A stretch of 64,000 bases of DNA. It comes from Dillenia suffruticosa. Its lineage: Eukaryota > Streptophyta > Magnoliopsida > Dilleniales > Dilleniaceae. The DNA lies in the NCBI GenBank assembly GCA_033439265.1, contig JAVTVX010000004.1, forward strand, positions 18,737,701-18,801,700, read 5' to 3'. Both the position numbers and the translations under genes were made by a program. Below are positions 21,360 through 32,215 of this stretch, in pieces; positions within the stretch are counted from its first letter, which is position 1, and the number at the start of each line of letters is the position of its first letter. Under the pieces are notes generated by a model. The model worked only from the letters and a program-made list of their open reading frames with translations. It did not search any database and was not told where the DNA came from.

Positions 21360-21840
21360 TGTTAAATGTGAATCTTTCTATCAATTGAATTTGGAAGGAT
21401 TGATTGTAGTATAAGATTATATCGTAGATAGAGAAAGAGAGAAAGAGAGAGAGAAAGAAGAAGAAGAAGAAGAGAAAAGAAGAAGAATAGAAGAAGAATA
21501 GAAGAATAGAGAGTTAGGAGGAGAGAAGAGAAGAGGATAGCAGAGATACATACGAGAGAAGAAACAATGAATTCATTTTCTGTCTTCTATCCTTAGGTTG
21601 TAGCTTTCTATACATTCTTAACAACACTCTAATTGAATCTAGTTGGTTGACAACTACTCAACTGCATTTTAACTGTTCTAACCTCCTAACTAGCTAATAT
21701 TTGCTCTTTAAAGAAGTCTTCAGCTGCAGACTTAAGTTCCTCTGCAGTTTGCTTCAGCTACAGACTAAGGACCCCTTCTGTAGAATGTTAGAAATTTCTC
21801 CCTTCAAAACATCCATTGTCCTCAAGGGTGAAGAAACATA
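21360..21840 (-). mobile_element. LTR retrotransposon remnant (LTR plus end of coding region)
   Basis: Read on the minus strand, a polypurine-like GAAGGGAGAAATT at about 21,800-21,813 follows a segment like the 3' end of plant Ty3/gypsy polyproteins (..CTTGAGGACAATGGATGTTTT). It is followed by an LTR-like region of about 440 bp ending in ACA at 21,360. A GA/AAG-rich tract lies inside the LTR. No second LTR was found; the element is broken and old. Confidence 0.4.
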
Positions 21841-22149
21841 AAATTGAGCTGGACTATGGTGACGGGTGAGTGAACCACCTCAGCTACCATGACAAGAGCA
21901 GCACCTGCAGGTAGGACTGCAAAATAGAGCATGAAGATGACTCCATCTTCATAGTTTCTGAAGTTGTGCAATCAATAGAATGACAAAAGAACTCTACAAA
22001 GGTTGTAGATTGAGGGAGAAATGAGAGAGAAGGAGAGGGGAAGAGTTATAGAGAGGAGAAAGAGGAAAGAAAGAGAATGTGGTTTAGAGAGAGAAAGGGA
22101 GAGAGCAGAATGAACATTTCTCTTCTTCTCTTCTTCTTTCTCTTCTTGT

Positions 22150-22450
22150 AGTCCACAATCACATATAGTGAATTAGGCACAAATCTGTACTCTTCAGCTA
22201 CCTCAACAAACCACTCCATTATTATCGCACACATGCCAGTATGGGTATCTTTCTGAATTGTCTCCATGAAATCAACAAAAGGCCTTACATTTCCCTCAGA
22301 TGTATGCAATTGTTTATAAATGTCACAAGCAATGGTTGCACAATGTGTGTTCATGAAGTTGTCATTTACAACACCATCGACTGTTTTCATTTCTGCAAGT
22401 TTCTCTCTGTTGCAGATATTCCCTATGATTTTCTCATTTTCTGAAATGAC
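22150..22450 (-). pseudogene. A-type cyclin gene scrap (start of the cyclin box)
   Basis: The minus-strand frame contains CATIACDIYKQL, then RPFVDFMETIQKD, then [17 protein letters not shown] and PNSLYVIVDY. This is the order in plant A-type cyclins (CATIACDIYKHL .. RP..DFME.IQKDI .. [35 protein letters not shown]). The MRAIL signature is altered to MCAII. The frame ends where the cyclin box should continue, and the following sequence is purine-rich non-coding DNA. Upstream ENEKIIGNICNREKLAEM may be more of the gene. With no further exons seen it is a fragment of a host cyclin, left by duplication or capture near an LTR remnant. Confidence 0.75.
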
Positions 22451-22554
22451 GAAGTGGCTACATGTTTTCTTCTCAATGGAATTAACCGCTAAAATTTTAT
22501 TTTTATCAAGATACTTATTTTCTGAACTCTTCAGAATTAACCAAAATAAATTAT

Positions 22555-23150
22555 ATTTTCCAACGAGACGAAATTAATTTGCTTATTTCTAAAGAGAGAA
22601 AAATAAATTAACGTTATTTTTAGATAGAGAAAACATAAATTAATTGTTTGGAGAAAGAAAATATTGACTTTTTTAGTGAGAGAAAATTAATGTGCTTATT
22701 TTTTGGAGAGAAAAATTAAATTTCATATTTTCAAAGATAGGAAAATTAAAATTAATGTATTTAGAGAGAAAATACATATTAAATTGATTTTTTTTCAAAG
22801 AGAGAAGTACTTAACTAAAAATAGAGAGAAAAAATAAATAAAGATAGAAAACTTAAAATCAACGTATTTATAAAGAAAAGACTACAAATTAAATTGATTT
22901 TTTAAAGAAAAAATTAATACGCTTATTTTTAAAAAGAGAAACTAAATTTGATATTTTAGAAAGAGAAAATTTAAAATCAATATATTTAGAAAAAGAAAAT
23001 ATCAACTTAATTTATTTTTTAGAAAGAGAAAATAAATATGATTAATTTAGGGAGATAAAAATTAAATTTAGTTTTTTTGGAAAAGAAAATTTTAAAACAA
23101 ATATGTTTACGGGAGAAAATATAAATTAAATTAATTTTACTGCATAAAGA
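22555..23150. repeat. Degenerate tandem array of AGAGAGAAAAT..AATTAA units
   Basis: About a dozen imperfect units of roughly 40-50 bp, each with an A/G run (AGAGAGAAAAT or close) followed by AAATTAA and a T run. No coding potential. Confidence 0.55.
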
Positions 23151-23840
23151 AAATTTTTTTATTTTCTCTGGTTGGATGCCGTACAAGTCAATAATGTTTT
23201 TACCGCTATGAGGATGCTAAGATATGTAATACAATATCAAATTTTTTTGAGTTGACTGATCAATCATTTTATTTTCTTAATCAGAAATATTGAGTTAGAA
23301 CATTAGAAATGACGAAAGAAGACTTGATAGAATCAATTTCTAAAATAAGTCCCATAATACTTGAACTGGATTAGTTGAGAAATCCCAGAAACCGGTGATG
23401 TAAATAAAAAAAAAGATTTGTAATACAATGCTTTTAGATTATATTTAAAAAAATAAAAAATAAAATAAAATTCCACATGTTCAAATAAAAAATAATTAAA
23501 ATTTCCGGTGGGGGAGTTGAATTTAGACACACGTACTGCCGAAACAGGTGCAACATAAAAGAATGCTTCCTCTGACAAGAAGAAGCCTTGATGTATGTCA
23601 GCCATGGAGTCCTCTCCATGTTAGTGTGAGCATACAAATCTAAAAAGAATATATGTGTGAGAATGCAGAGAATATAATTAGAAGGAGGTGGGACATCTTT
23701 TGGGCTTTCGGCTTGGGGGGTGGGGACCTTAGCTTTGCACCTTCCACATGACAACATAAAACTTGGCCTTTTGATTCCATTATTGCTGGTCCAATACAAG
23801 AATTATAACTAAAGACAAAATCAAAAATTTATATTGTTTG

Positions 23841-23841
<1 letters not shown>

Positions 23842-23877
<36 letters not shown>
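23842..23877. repeat. (AT)n microsatellite
   Basis: Uninterrupted AT dinucleotides for 36 bases. Confidence 0.95.
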
Positions 23878-23881
<4 letters not shown>

Positions 23882-26800
23882 GAAGGTGCTGAGTTTATAA
23901 TTATTAAAAAATAATAATTTATGAGTTTAGTGATAAAATATTAAACTATTTTAATTAATATCTTTAATTTAAATTTTTAAAATAAAAAAAACAGATACCA
24001 TAATTATCAACTCCTAATTATGATTAAGTAAAAAAAGTTATTACCAGAAAATAAATTATATTTTAAAAAAATTTAATAGTTATTTTAAGATTTTTAATAT
24101 GAATACTTTTAAACATGAGAAGAGAGAGATTTTTGATATGAGTATTTTTAAACATGGGAAGAGAGAATGGAAGAGGAGGGGACAAAAGATGAGCTTCATT
24201 CAATTATTAAAGATCCAATTTAACGAGATCTTAGATCTGTTAATTAAATATTTAATTTAAAATTTAATAATAAAAAAATTATATTAAGAGATTTATTTTT
24301 AAATAAAATTTTTTATAGTTATGATAAATAAAAAAATAAAAAAAAAAAAATAGGAAGAGGAATAGGAAGAAGGTCCCCATTCTCCTACTCCGTTAGCTGG
24401 TAGGCCCACAAATGATTGATGTCAGAATAGAAGAGGCCTTTGCTTTGCTCGCCGTGTAAAATTTGAGTGCATGTTATGTAAGACTTGTAACATTTGGATT
24501 TGGATTGACAGTTTCTAGAAGGATGTTGTACCGTGACTCTTGTTTTATTTTTCATTTTAGTTTGGGCAAAGCATGATCTCGTATTTTGCTTTCCACATCA
24601 GACAATAGTTTATACCAAACTTTCACATGTAAAATAATAAGATATTATATTTTTTAATTATAAATTTTAGATTAAAATCATAAAAATAAAATAATAAAAT
24701 TTTAAAAAAATTAATTTTTTAATAAATCTTATAATATTTAAACTAAATTATTAAGATAAAATCCAAATAATTTACATTCACCGTTTAACCCTTTGTCATG
24801 CTGATGGAAATGGCGGCTTTGATTCCGACTTTGATTTAAAATCTTTGCATGCCTCTGTGCATCGCCTGTTTTATCACATTGTCATTTTCGATTTCAAATC
24901 ATCAACGTTTAAGTTTCTATTTTCAACAATGTTGTTTAGCAGTCACTAACACCCGTTACTATCTTCACAGGACTTTTAGCTGGCAGATATACCTAAAAGT
25001 CGGTCGGTCGAGTTTGATTTTGGTAATTGTGTCCAAATCCTGACTCAGACACCCATTATTATATAAAATAAATTTGATTTTCATAAATTGTTCGAAAAAC
25101 ATTTTGGGTTTACGAAATATGTAATTTGTTATTTATTACACATACACGCATAATAAATGGTATAAACATGTTTCGTCAATAAATTATACCTCAATTAATC
25201 ATTTTATAAATTTCTAATTCAAATCTTTTTTATTTGATAAAAAAAATATAAATCTGTTTCAATCGAAAGTGAAGTCAAAATTCTATTAAATCTACAAGAA
25301 GAATTTGGAGGTAGGTTAGTCTCTACAGATAAGGCTTTGTTAACTTAAACAGGATGACTTGACTGCCTGGTGATCTCGATCGATAAGACTTGTAAAAAAT
25401 TATCGAAGGGTGCACTAACGAGGGAGGTTCCGACACTCAAATTAGAGAGTAATTTAAAAAAAAAAAGAAAAAAACTGATACCAAAAGAGAAAAAGAACGA
25501 GTGGGTTTTGTATGCTTTATGTGTTTTGTGTAGGTCAAGAGAACTTATCTGGATGGTAGGTACATCAAAACTTATATAGATTTCATTTATGAGAGTCTTG
25601 TGTATACGGAGTGATAAAACTCTAGTTTCATTGTAAAAGTCTTTTGAGATTTTGGGAAATCAGATTGCAAAATTGTCAAAGATTGTGAAATCTTGACTAT
25701 TTGATAAATTCAAATTGTCATGAATTTTTTTTTTCTTATTGGTTATAACTGTAGATTCCTTTTCTATTTACATAAAATTCTTCATATCTTTTTTAAGGAA
25801 GTGAATATTATCTTAATAGATTGAACAACTCATATAGAGTGTCAAGAGGACGTAGGAATCGATCGATCATGGTGCCAAGCATTTGACTATCAAGAAAGAG
25901 AAATGATCGGTGAACAGCAAGAGGATTTGATGATGTTCGTAGACTTGGCTGTCTTTGGATCTCATATGATTTGGGTCAAGTAGCGTAAGTAATAATGTCA
26001 CATGTGTTTTCCTTCTAAATATTTTCTTTTCCTTGTTGAGCGAAAATGTGGAGAAAAATATATATTGTGTAAATAACCATTATTTCTTTTTTCTCACTTG
26101 ACGGCATTTGAAGGCCTCTTAGAAGGATACACTTTCTTCTTTTCTCTTTTCTTTTCCTTTTTCAATATTGCATGTCAAATCTTTGCGTTCAAAAGTATTT
26201 ATCGTAAAATTAAATTAAATGTCTATTTATTATAAAAGCCATAGGAACTCTCTATTTTTTGCACTGCAGTTTGCGATTCTTATGTGGGTACATGAAACAA
26301 TAAATTGAGTTTGGTCATCCAACTTCATTTGTCGTTCACCATTTTGAAACGAGGTAGGTTGTGATGAAAGGTTCAATCTTGAGATCCAGCTGGGGACATC
26401 TCTTCCCCCACTTGTCTCTTCGTGAAATAATTTCATTTCATTTTACTTATTACATTATTGGATTAAGATAAATAATTATTATTTATTATAAATTTTATTT
26501 ATATGCAACTGTAAAATGAACATTAGCCATGAGATTATCACATTAATTTAAAAAAGGGACAGAAATTAACGTGCATGGTCGAGGGTTGAGGACAAAGTTA
26601 TTAAGGATCGACTCGCTGGTCAGATCGGGCCAACTCTCGGCTCGAACATATATGGGTCGGTTTGTTAGAGAGATCGTATCCGTCACCAACTCGAATAAAC
26701 CCATGGGTCAATGTGGGTAACCTGTAACCCAAGTAACCCGCGGGTTTTTTCAGGGTTTTGTTTTTAAAGTCTATCTCGGCCTTCTCAGCTATTGAACAAC

Positions 26801-27854
26801 GTGAGGCACAACAAAATGGTACTAGGCTAGGCTACATAGGGTGTCCACAGTCCAACCCTCAAACAACTCTCTCTCTCCCCCTCATCGATAAACATCCTCT
26901 GTCTTTTCTCTCTATTTCTAGGGTTTTTATAATTACTTGCAGTGTGGTGTGATTTGGTGGGGAGAGGTAACAGCTGAAATGGAAACCGCTGAGAGAAAGA
27001 GGGATTGTGGAATCTAAAGGACTGATAAAAATGTTTTTGTTTAGCTTTAGTATGATCAATTTGACCTCTTGAATAAATCAAACGGATAATTATGTTTTAT
27101 ATCTATTATTTATATTTTTTCCTATTTATTATTTTAAAACGATAAAAATATAAATCTATAAGTTTTTAATTTTTATTTTATGATTATATTATATTTTATA
27201 AATATTATGATTGATATTTTATATTTAAAAAATATGATTATATAAATTTTTATATTTTAAAAGAATAAAAAAATAATCAATAATTAAATCAGTAGTTCGA
27301 TTGGATCATAAATTTTACGGTAAGTAAGGTTTAATATTTATGGTTGAGCAGGAGGAAGAACTTTGGAACAAGAGTGAGAGAAGAGAAAGCAACGATTGAG
27401 TTGATCGAGACACTCAAATGATTGACTGATAGGAGATTTTTCATTGCTCCAATTGAATTTGTCGTTGATTTTTTTTTTCTCAGTCGACTTGTTGACTCTT
27501 TGTTTTGTGTTTTTTCTTCTCTGCTCTTCTCTTTTCGGTCTACTCTTTCTTTCATTCTCTAGTTATTTTCTCCATACCATCGGCGACAAAGACATAAAGA
27601 AAGGAAGACAAAACAAACCTAGTACAGAAGAGAGAAAAGATAGAATCCATCGTCATTTGAACCACCCTCGTGGGAATCACCATCCTCCCATAATTATCCT
27701 TGCAATTGCAGCTGATGGTGCAATTGGAGTGACAGTCCTCACCATCACCATTATGGCCTTATAATTAATGTTGTTATTGCACGAAATCAAACTCTCATAT
27801 CCCTTTCCTTCTAGATTTCTTTCTCGAGTTCCTTGCATCCTTCATATTCCTTCC

Positions 27855-27858
<4 letters not shown>
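23878..27858. other. Gene-poor intergenic DNA
   Basis: AT-rich with no supported gene. A GC-richer patch at 26,590-26,750, with words such as CGGGCCAACTCTCGG and AACCCGCGGGTT, resembles the edge of a repeat family but I could not fix ends. Open frames at 26,758-27,081 and 27,331-27,764 are low-complexity. Confidence 0.45.

Positions 27859-27917
<59 letters not shown>
27859..27917. repeat. (CT)n microsatellite
   Basis: Nearly pure CT for 59 bases with one interruption at 27,901. Confidence 0.95.
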
Positions 27918-28158
27918 ACCTAATCTATTTTCTCCTTGAAAATGCTAAATCGATCTTGAACAATCTTTCATCTCACTTGTCTGAGTTTGTTTGGGGAGTA
28001 GAGAATCAAAATCACCATTTTTGAGAAGGCAAAGAATTGCAATAGGAGGGAGGAGGGTTAGGATAGAAATAATTACAGAAATAATAATTGAAACAGGGTC
28101 AAGAAAGCTTAGAAGAAAAAATAATTATTATCAAAAAAATAAATACAAAAAATTGAAG

Positions 28159-28428
28159 GTTGAGAAGAACAAATGGTCTTCCCAGAAATAGCCAAAGAAG
28201 ATAAGAAGTAGACCGACCGGGCAACAAGGAGGATGACAATTTCGGTTCTCGAGTTGCGTTAAGTTAGTGACGAATATTAAATTTTTGTTGAAGTGCATAA
28301 CCTTATTTATTGCAAAATTAATGTTCAAAACTTTGTAACCTTTTAAAATATAAAAATTTCAATAATTTGCTCTTTTATTTTAAGAACTATTTGGTACTAG
28401 ACCAACCATTGAAATATAGATAACACTA
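28159..28428 (+). repeat. Duplicated block A, copy 1
   Basis: About 270 bp matching 30,935-31,195. Shared words include AGTGCATAACCTTATT, AAACTTTGTAAC, TTTCAATAATTTG and ACTATTTGGTAC. In copy 2 this block runs straight into block B; here 1.57 kb of other DNA separates them. Confidence 0.8.
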
Positions 28429-30001
28429 ATTAAAATTTGGTATGTCGTCAAACAATCAAAAATAAAATTATCTATTTCACTAAAAATGAGTTCAGGGTTA
28501 GCAGAGTTGAATCCATAGGGAACGATTGATTTATCTCTTTTAATAAAAATAAAAATAAAAATAAAAATAAAAATATGAGGGGGTTTTTGGTGAAATTATC
28601 TAAAATAACTAAGTTAATAAATCAATGAAAAATTAACTAAAGTAAAATAACTAGATAACACAAATTAAAAGAAATGATATCAATTAAGATAAAACCTAAC
28701 CAAAGGAGTTATTTCTATCTTGATATATTTGATTGATTATCGATACAAAAATTTCTTGATATTATGCGAATAAATTGGTTAATTGGTTATAACAACTAAA
28801 TACCACGAAACGATCAATTTTTTTTATTTTTTCGGTAATCAAAATACCATCGTTAATTACTTCCCTAATCGAAAAACAACCCAAGATACTTTCATTGGAT
28901 TTAATATTTTGACAACGTTAAAATCTACAGATACTCAATTCTAATCAGTAAATTTCAATATGAATTTATTTAAATTAGATTACTTAATTTCTTGACATAA
29001 ATCTTATCGCTTGCGAGATTATAAAATTATGTCAATTACCACTTAATTTCTTGACATAAATCTTATCGTTTGCGAGATTATAAAATTATATCAATTACCA
29101 CTTTATTAAAAATACACAAATATTGTTGTTTTTAAATGATTGTAGATTATTACAGAGTTATTAAATATAATGCTCTATTTAATAATTTCAAAACAATCAT
29201 AAACATTAAATATAAAAATTAAATAAATATTTACAAATATCAAGTAAATAATATCATTTAAATCTCATAATCATTTATCAAGATTTCAATAATATTTTGA
29301 TTAGAAAAATAAATTAAAAATAAAATATAAAAGAAAACCTCACAAAATTGATTTCTATTAATATTAGAAAAGAAAAATGACACTACAAGAAGAATGTCCT
29401 TCCCGACTGCTCACTTTTTCTCCCTAATATGTGCCTCAAGTCAAGAAACAAGTTTCCATGTGCTGCCGGCTGCCTCTCCCGGAGAAAAGGTGGCTGCTGC
29501 CCTCTTGGGGCTGTCTCCAAGAGTCATACAATAATATGAAACACTTCTATATAGGAGTATAACCCTAAACCAGTACTAAATAAATAAAAAGAAAATAAAA
29601 AATAACTTTCCTTAAATATAATATTCTAAGAGATTTACATGTTTTAAAATTTTTTTTCCTAAATATTAGGAATAAAATAAAATTCTTCAAAATCTTCAAT
29701 GTCTCCGATTCCACTCCAATTTTTTCTTGAATGTACAATTGGAAAAATGAAATTTTACTATAGTAAATTTTCAAAATTTTTTACTTGTCTCTTGAAATCC
29801 ATATGCCTACGTACTAATGAAAGAATATTGCTGTCCAATTTTTCATATTTTACAAAATTACTCCAATTTAACTTATTTTTCTTTATTTTTTATAATAAGT
29901 CTCATTTTAAATCAAATATCACAAAAAATAAATATTAATATAATATTTATTAAAAAATAATACAAAATCAATCGTAAATATTACACTTATTTAAGTCATA
30001 T
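28429..30001. other. 1.57-kb insert separating duplicated blocks A and B
   Basis: Present between A and B in copy 1, absent from copy 2. It is AT-rich without a coding frame. It includes a GC-richer strip at 29,390-29,530 and a 59-bp tandem duplication. I could not establish terminal repeats, so its class is unknown. Confidence 0.5.
28982..29099. repeat. 59-bp perfect-register tandem duplication
   Basis: Units 28,982-29,040 and 29,041-29,099, beginning ACTTAATTTCTTGACATAAA, differ at two positions. Confidence 0.95.
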
Positions 30002-30740
30002 CAAAACTCCTCCATTTTTTAAAATTATAAATACTAGTAATTGATAATCATTAAATGACTGATCAAATTCGATTTGAATTGAATTGAGTTTTTAAGTGAC
30101 AAAACTCTCAAAATATTTGTTTTCGTTATATATAAAATTCAAATTCAAAATTTTATTTAAAAGCATAAGTGTCCAACTATTGGACATTGCAGAGATGTGC
30201 CCTGACCGGTTTAGGCCAGAAAACTGGTCCAGTCAGCCCGTGAACTGGACTGGAGCTATAATAATCCAGCCCGCCTCGAACTGGGTACTGTAGCGATATG
30301 GGTCAGTTCAACAGATGTTGGAACCCGGAAACCGGCCCGGACATGGAATCAGAACCGGCCCGGGCATAGAACCAGCTAGACCTGGCCAGTTCCAACGACT
30401 CCTTATCCTTTTTTTTTTTTTTTTTTTTTTCAATTTTACACCTCCTTTTTGGGCCAAACCGGCCTACCCGGTGTGAACTGGCGCGCCGGTTCCGATTCAG
30501 CTGGTCGGGCCGATTCAACTAAAAAAATTTTTGAAACTGATCCGACCCGGACTGGCCTAAAAACTGCAGCCAACCCGACCCATGATTCCCGAAACTGCCC
30601 TTGAACCGACCCGGCCACGCCCGGTTACAAGTCTAGGACATTGTTATTAAAACTCCTCTATTTGACTTACTTTAAGAGTAAGTATTCACTTAAGAGAAAA
30701 TAAAAAAGACTGAAATGTTAGCTCAATGTTAAGCTACAGT
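30002..30740 (+). repeat. Duplicated block B, copy 1, split by a hAT element
   Basis: 30,002-30,189 and 30,644-30,740 together match 31,201-31,490. The junction lies inside GTGTCCAACTATT..TATTAAAACTCCTCT, which is continuous in copy 2 except for the target site. A looser relative is at 48,530-48,630, so B belongs to a dispersed family. Confidence 0.8.
30190..30635. mobile_element. Non-autonomous hAT element, 446 bp
   Basis: It is flanked by identical 8-bp direct repeats GGACATTG (30,182-30,189 and 30,636-30,643), the hAT hallmark. The ends CAGAGATGTG.. and ..CAAGTCTA (complement TAGACTTGTA) are imperfect inverted repeats. The interior is rich in CCGG/GGCC words plus a poly-T run and carries no transposase. 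The paralogous block near 31,370-31,395 lacks it, so insertion came after the duplication. Confidence 0.85.
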
Positions 30741-30744
30741 CGAT

Positions 30745-30930
30745 GTTTGGTTGACTCAGTGGAAAGAGTACTGACATCCTTTAATCATACTAGGGTTCGA
30801 TTCGGTAGAGGAATAGAAAAAATTATGTTGGGAGATCCTCTAAAAACGGGTCGATAGCAATTAGTCTAGATTAGTCAGGATGAAATTTTAGATATTAGAT
30901 GCTGATCAAGTTAGGGGAAAAAAAAAAAAA
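30745..30930 (+). mobile_element. tRNA-derived SINE, copy 2
   Basis: The A-box-like TTGACTCAGTGG and B box AGGGTTCGATTCGG are 45 bases apart, then GTTGGGAGATCCTC, TAGATTAGTCAGGATGAAAT and a terminal A run. It matches the layout of the SINE at 21,118. Confidence 0.65.
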
Positions 30931-30934
30931 CAAT

Positions 30935-31490
30935 GTTGGGAAGAAGAAACGGTCGTTCCAGAAATAGCCGAAGAAAATAAGTAGACTGACCTGGTGACAA
31001 GGAGGATGACAATTTTGGTTGTCTAGTTTCGTTAAGTTAGTGGTGAATATTAGATCTCAACTGAAGTGCATAACCTTATTCATTACAAAACTAATGTTTA
31101 AAACTTTGTAACGTCTTAAAATTAAAAAATTTCAATAATTTGTTCTTTTATTTTTAAAACTATTTGGTACCAGACCAACCACTGAAATATAGAGACACCA
31201 AATAAAACTCCATTTTTTTTCTAATAATAAATCACGGGTATATGATAACCATGGATAGATCGATTTAATCCGATTCAAATTGAATTGACATTTTAAGTAA
31301 TAAAATTTTCCTGACGTTTATTTTTGATATATATAAAATTCAAATTTAAATTTTTATTTAAGAGTATCGGTGTCCAACTATTAGATGTTGCTATTAAAAC
31401 TCCTCTGCTTGACTTTAAGAGTAAGTATTCATTTAAAGAAAAAAAAAGTAGGATTGAAATGTTAGAGAGCTCAATGTTAAGCTATCGTCA
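30935..31490 (+). repeat. Duplicated blocks A and B, copy 2 (contiguous)
   Basis: 30,935-31,195 matches block A and 31,201-31,490 matches block B. Here they abut and lack both the 1.57-kb insert and the hAT element, so this copy shows the arrangement before those insertions. Confidence 0.8.
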
Positions 31491-32215
31491 AGCTAGTTAC
31501 TTGGTTAAGAAATGGTAATTTTTTTTAATAAAAACGTGACTAAATATTGAGATTTTGTATATATTTGTATTTATATTGAGAACATTGTTGGAAAGACAAG
31601 AAGTGACCCAACCACAGGACAAGACCAAATTGGACCCAAAAATCCAATTCCAGGTTGCGTGACCGAACCCTAATGGTTGAAAAAATAAACAATTGTGGCC
31701 CAACAAATTGGATCACGAGTTTAGCCCAAGAGAACGATGGAACCCTTATGGTTATGAGCCGGGGCTTAGAGTCAACAGGGCCTACTAATTTATTTTTATC
31801 AAATTATCATCCTATCCGAATCAATATTCTGAATAATTTGATTCGAATGTCCGTAAAATCTCTATTTAAGAGGCGGCTCTCGTATCATAATTTTTTTTAT
31901 TCCCAAATTTTGAATTCGAGATTTGGTTAAAAAACTTAACATCTCATCTCACTAAATCGACTATTCATCGATATGTTTTACTAATTTTGGTACATGAGAT
32001 TATAGGACTATGTTTGTATTTCAAAATTTTTGAAACTAGGACTTAAATAAAAAGCTAGTTAGAATTTGATAGGCAAGTCGTGAATCTTGCAAAATCAAGG
32101 GGCCAAAGAAGGTTATAAGTGAATATATTTCTGAAACGATAAAAGAAATTCATAACTTCCAAAAGGTTTGATGGTACTGTGGACTGCTACATATACAATT
32201 TTGGGCCCTTTGTCC
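31491..32215. other. 3' flank of TMM
   Basis: AT-rich non-coding DNA. The last 100-200 bases next to the TMM stop are probably its 3' UTR on the minus strand. Confidence 0.4.

Noticed and set aside
26590-27320. MITE with CCGG-type interior
   Set aside because: Subterminal composition is suggestive, but no matching ends or target duplication could be located.
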